DNA of 64,000 bases from CBDCFV01 sp965216425 (lineage in GTDB: Bacteria > Chloroflexota > Dehalococcoidia > Lucifugimonadales > UBA3495), in NCBI GenBank assembly GCA_965216425.1, contig CBDCFV010000007.1, forward strand, positions 682,001 to 746,000, given 5' to 3'. Positions 61,492 to 64,000 of the stretch are shown here, piece after piece; the first letter of the stretch is position 1, and each line of letters starts with the position of its first letter. Below the pieces are notes generated by a model, which was not told the origin of the DNA, did no database searches, and saw only the letters and a program-made list of their open reading frames with translations. A program made the position numbers and the translations under genes.

Positions 61492-62301
61492 ATGCTTGAA
61501 CGTCTGAGCCTGGATGACAAAGTGGTCATCATCACCGGGGGCGGCACAGGACTGGGTCTGGCGATGGTAAGGGCTCTCGCCCGCGCCGGTGCCAACTTGG
61601 TCATCACCGGCCGCCGCCAAAGCCCCATCGACGACGCGGCCGCCGAAGTTGAAGCCATCGGCAGGGAAGCACTGGCAGTGTCCACCGATGTAACCAACTC
61701 CGGCCAAGTTGATGACCTGATCAAGGCCGCCTTGGCGCGGTTCAACCAAGTGGACGTGCTGATAAACAATGCCGGAGCGGTGCAGGAAAACGTCAGCAAG
61801 CCCCTGTGGGACATCACCGACGACGAATGGAATCTGGTGATGGACGTTAACCTTACCGGCGCATTTTATTGCGCCCGCGCGGTGGCCAAGCCCATGGCGG
61901 ACAGGGGCAAAGGCAAGATAATCAACGTCGCGTCGGGATTCGGGCTGCGCGCCGGCCGGGACATCTATATGTACTGTTGCAGCAAGGGCGGCATGATCCA
62001 ACTGACTAGGGCCTTATCCTTTAACCTGGCACGGCACGGAATAACTGCCAACAGCATAGTCCCCGGTTTCATTCCAACTTCCGCTACAGAGTCTGATATC
62101 AGTGGCGCCCTCCCGCGTTCCGGGGACTTCCTGCCCATTGGAAAGTTGGGACGCCCCGAAGACTTGGGGCCCGTCGCAGTGTTCCTGTCTTCCGATGCCT
62201 CTGACTATATGACCGGCGAAATGATCATCGCCGACGGAGGCGGTCTGGCCGCCGGCATAGCCCCCACGGGCCACGCCCCCTTGGTGGCCTTGGAACCGTA
62301 A
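61492..62301 (+). CDS. Short-chain dehydrogenase/reductase
   Basis: 269 residues, classical SDR. IITGGGTGLGLAMV is the NAD(P) motif (T-G-x3-G-x-G), LINNAGAVQ the NAG motif, INVASGFGL the catalytic Ser, and YCCSKGG the Tyr-x3-Lys. It ends in the usual DGG segment. Substrate unknown; the gene beside it is a decayed or repurposed relative. Confidence 0.9.
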   Translation: MLERLSLDDKVVIITGGGTGLGLAMVRALARAGANLVITGRRQSPIDDAAAEVEAIGREALAVSTDVTNSGQVDDLIKAALARFNQVDVLINNAGAVQENVSKPLWDITDDEWNLVMDVNLTGAFYCARAVAKPMADRGKGKIINVASGFGLRAGRDIYMYCCSKGGMIQLTRALSFNLARHGITANSIVPGFIPTSATESDISGALPRSGDFLPIGKLGRPEDLGPVAVFLSSDASDYMTGEMIIADGGGLAAGIAPTGHAPLVALEP

Positions 62302-62356
62302 GAAACTGTTTCAAAACATGGCACAGCACCCACCAAACACGACGCAGCACCCAACC

Positions 62357-62406
62357 CGTCATTCCCGCGCAGAGCCTGCCCTCGTGGATGCGGAGGCGGG
62401 AATCCA
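62357..62406. repeat. Intergenic palindrome with a 23-nt insertion
   Basis: Same palindrome as at 46651, but split after CGCGCAG by AGCCTGCCCTCGTG plus GATGCGGAG (62373-62395). Without the insert it is identical to the canonical copy over all 27 positions. Confidence 0.8.
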
Positions 62407-62493
62407 TAGGTATTGGTTATATTAAAAGTAAATGTCAGCGGGACCAGTTAGTGCTGAGATAGTCACTAAGGCCTAGATGCAAAGGGTTTCATC

Positions 62494-63258
62494 ATGCCAA
62501 TCCTCCCCGAATTCAGCTTGGAAGGACGCTCCGCGATTTTGGCAACATCTGGCGGCGACCAATCGCCGGAGTTGGCCGTATCATTGGCGGAGGCCGGCGC
62601 GGTCGTGTTCACCATAGCCCGCACCCGGTCGCTGCTGGAGTCTGTGCTCGACGCCCTGTCGGCCATCCCCGCAGCCAACGGTGGGGGGACTGCTGCCGAT
62701 GTATCAACCATGTCGGGCCTCGCCCGGGCGATGGGACCCTTCGACCAAGGTCGTCGCCAAGTGGACATATTGGTTAACGATGCCCGGAGCATGCTCGCCA
62801 AGCCCTTTGAGCAGATAACTTCAGCGGAGTGGAATGAAATCCAGTCCCGCAACCTCGGGGCCACCTTCCTGCTTACCCAGGAAGTGAGTCGCCGCATGGT
62901 GGAACACCGGTACGGCCGCATCGTCAATCTGGTCTCGGTGTTGGCCGAACGTGGGATGATCAATGCCTCGGCTTTTGCCGCAAGCCAAGCCGCCATTCTT
63001 TCCTTGACCCGGTCTCTTGGGGTGGAATTGGGCCGCCACGGAATCCGCGTGAACGCGCTGGGCACAGGATGGTTCACAGCCGAGGATATCCCATTGGAAG
63101 TCCAACGAGAGGAGTTGCTGGTGCGCTACACCCCTTTGCGCCGTAAGGGCCACCCCAGGGACATAGGACCTCTGCTGGTCTACCTCTGCTCTGAGGCGTG
63201 CGACTATTCCACCGGGCAACCGGTGTACGTTGACGGCGGCCTCAACGCCCACCCATAG
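62494..63258 (+). CDS. Short-chain-dehydrogenase-like protein without catalytic residues
   Basis: 254 residues with the overall SDR order: strand and helix at the start, VDILVNDARSM where NNAG is usual, NLVSVLAERG with Ser, then FAASQAA where Tyr-x3-Lys stands in active members (Tyr to Phe, Lys to Gln), RVNALGTGW and YVDGG. The N-terminal glycine motif is also changed (ATSGGDQSPE). The frame is intact, so it may be a non-enzymatic or partner subunit of the SDR 192 bp upstream, or bind a ligand. Confidence 0.78.
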   Translation: MPILPEFSLEGRSAILATSGGDQSPELAVSLAEAGAVVFTIARTRSLLESVLDALSAIPAANGGGTAADVSTMSGLARAMGPFDQGRRQVDILVNDARSMLAKPFEQITSAEWNEIQSRNLGATFLLTQEVSRRMVEHRYGRIVNLVSVLAERGMINASAFAASQAAILSLTRSLGVELGRHGIRVNALGTGWFTAEDIPLEVQREELLVRYTPLRRKGHPRDIGPLLVYLCSEACDYSTGQPVYVDGGLNAHP

Positions 63259-63352
63259 CAACATTTGAAGCAAGCGGAACCACTCCACTCCCAGCGCAAT
63301 CGCGTTTTAACTATCAGTACACCAGATGGGCCAAATCTGCCGCAAAGCCTTC

Positions 63353-63446
63353 CGTCATTCCCGCGAAGGCGGGAATCCACGCTGTCTCCCGTGGGCAAAT
63401 TTACCCTTTCCAACGACTATGGATTCCCGTTTCCACGGGAATGACG
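63353..63446. repeat. Inverted pair of intergenic palindromes
   Basis: CGTCATTCCCGCGAAG... at 63353-63379 and the reverse-complement form TGGATTCCCGTTTCCACGGG... at 63420-63446, separated by 40 bases. Together they could fold into one long hairpin. Confidence 0.75.
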
Positions 63447-63521
63447 CCTGCCGCCGTGAAGACGGGGGATCATATGGGCCGCCAAACTTTATAACGCGAT
63501 TGCCCTGACTCCACCCGTGAA

Positions 63522-63540
63522 CGGCCCGATTTTCGGGCCG
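63522..63540. terminator. Symmetric hairpin, possible terminator
   Basis: CGGCCCGA, loop TTT, TCGGGCCG, followed by CTTTA. No long T run. Confidence 0.5.
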
Positions 63541-64000
63541 CTTTAGGCTATCGTTGTACAAACGGTCCAATGTAGCGGCGCTCAAGGCAATTCCGTAGTT
63601 TGCGCCATCCCATTCTTATTTTCGTATATGCATATTTCCGATAATAACAACCTCAGTTGTTTTCATCTTCACTAATAAGGGCGAACATGAAACTTGGGTA
63701 GCGTGCCCTCAAGCCATCCTCCGAAGACCATGACGATGCGCCAGTGGCTTTACGCAGCGTGACGGGCGGCTCTTGTTTTCGGAATTATCGCTGAACGATA
63801 ATAAGAGCATCAGTTGCTTTCATCTTCGCTAACAGAGGGCAATGCAATGCCTACGTCTGAGCCAAAACTCCGTCCTCATGTCGTATGGTGAACTGTCCGG
63901 GTGGCTATCATGCCTACATCCCAGCTCCGCTCCCTCCATCCCTTACCTGGGACGAAAGCCTGATGTTGAGCCTCTCCTCCGCCGACCGGGCCATCGGTAG
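63541..64000. other. Gene-free end of the window
   Basis: No convincing coding region is visible from 63259 to the end apart from repeats. An ATG at 63963 opens a frame that runs off the edge after 12 codons (MLSLSSADRAIG); it could be the start of a gene but cannot be judged here. Two local low-GC patches lie at 63610-63680 and 63785-63830. Confidence 0.4.
63639..63840 (+). repeat. Diverged direct repeat of about 45 bp
   Basis: Copies at 63639-63682 and 63796-63840 share CGATAATAA, TCAGTTG and TTTCATCTTC in order, about 80 percent alike, 113 bp apart. Both are in the gene-free end of the window and end in a short AGGGC. Confidence 0.7.

Noticed and set aside
60664..62001. 445-residue antisense frame over birA and the SDR gene
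   Set aside because: Both genes on the + strand are clear family members; the antisense protein has no recognisable domain.

Overview
The window looks like chromosomal DNA of a bacterium of the Chloroflexota, most likely the Dehalococcoidia/SAR202 side. That placement is an inference from gene content: zinc-binding S4, S14 and L36, amidohydrolases, a luciferase-like monooxygenase, acyl-CoA dehydrogenases, a fused electron-transfer flavoprotein, and CobN paired with a ChlI/ChlD fusion. No rRNA or tRNA gene was seen. Promoters have the ordinary TTGACA-17-TATAAT form, and TTG or GTG starts are common.

Layout. 1-5.2 kb (+): end of a membrane-protein gene, then an amidohydrolase, a hydantoinase-like enzyme, a long asparaginase-like protein and a HEPN/PaREP1-like protein. 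5.2-16.5 kb (-): a second catabolic block (amidohydrolase, LLM oxidoreductase, esterase, sugar-nucleotide-type epimerase; then two acyl-CoA dehydrogenases and a YHS protein; then a nuclease-like coiled-coil protein; then pncB and fused etfBA). 16.8-24.5 kb (+): a consensus promoter and SAM-I riboswitch with terminator control mtnA-mtnP-rhodanese-ahcY-metK, followed by a deiodinase-like gene with an in-frame TGA that is almost certainly selenocysteine, and a phosphohexomutase. 24.7-45.5 kb (-): the str/S10/spc/alpha ribosomal superoperon from rpsL to rpsI, with fusA, secY, adk, map, infA, rpoA and truA, but no tuf. 45.9-57.0 kb (+): a cobalt/cobalamin region with cbiE, an IS630 element, cobN, an unknown small protein, a cobalamin riboswitch with its own promoter and terminator, cbtB-cbtA, a ChlI-ChlD fusion and a Met-rich DM13 protein. 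57.2-63.3 kb (+): a second nuclease-like coiled-coil protein with internal tandem repeats, glyQS, a MazF-type toxin-antitoxin pair, birA, a short-chain dehydrogenase and a second dehydrogenase-like protein without catalytic residues. 63.3-64.0 kb is non-coding and repeat-rich.

How it fits together. The SAM riboswitch block makes SAM and recycles both SAM by-products (S-adenosylhomocysteine by AhcY, methylthioadenosine by MtnP and MtnA). SAM is also the substrate of CbiE in the B12 pathway. CobN and the ChlI-ChlD fusion are the likely aerobic-type cobalt chelatase, and CbtAB supplies cobalt under B12 feedback.

The most notable observations are the selenocysteine deiodinase-like gene with a candidate SECIS hairpin, and a 23-nt insertion that appears with the same length at two unrelated places: inside an intergenic palindrome, and inside the IS630 transposase, where its removal restores the reading frame.
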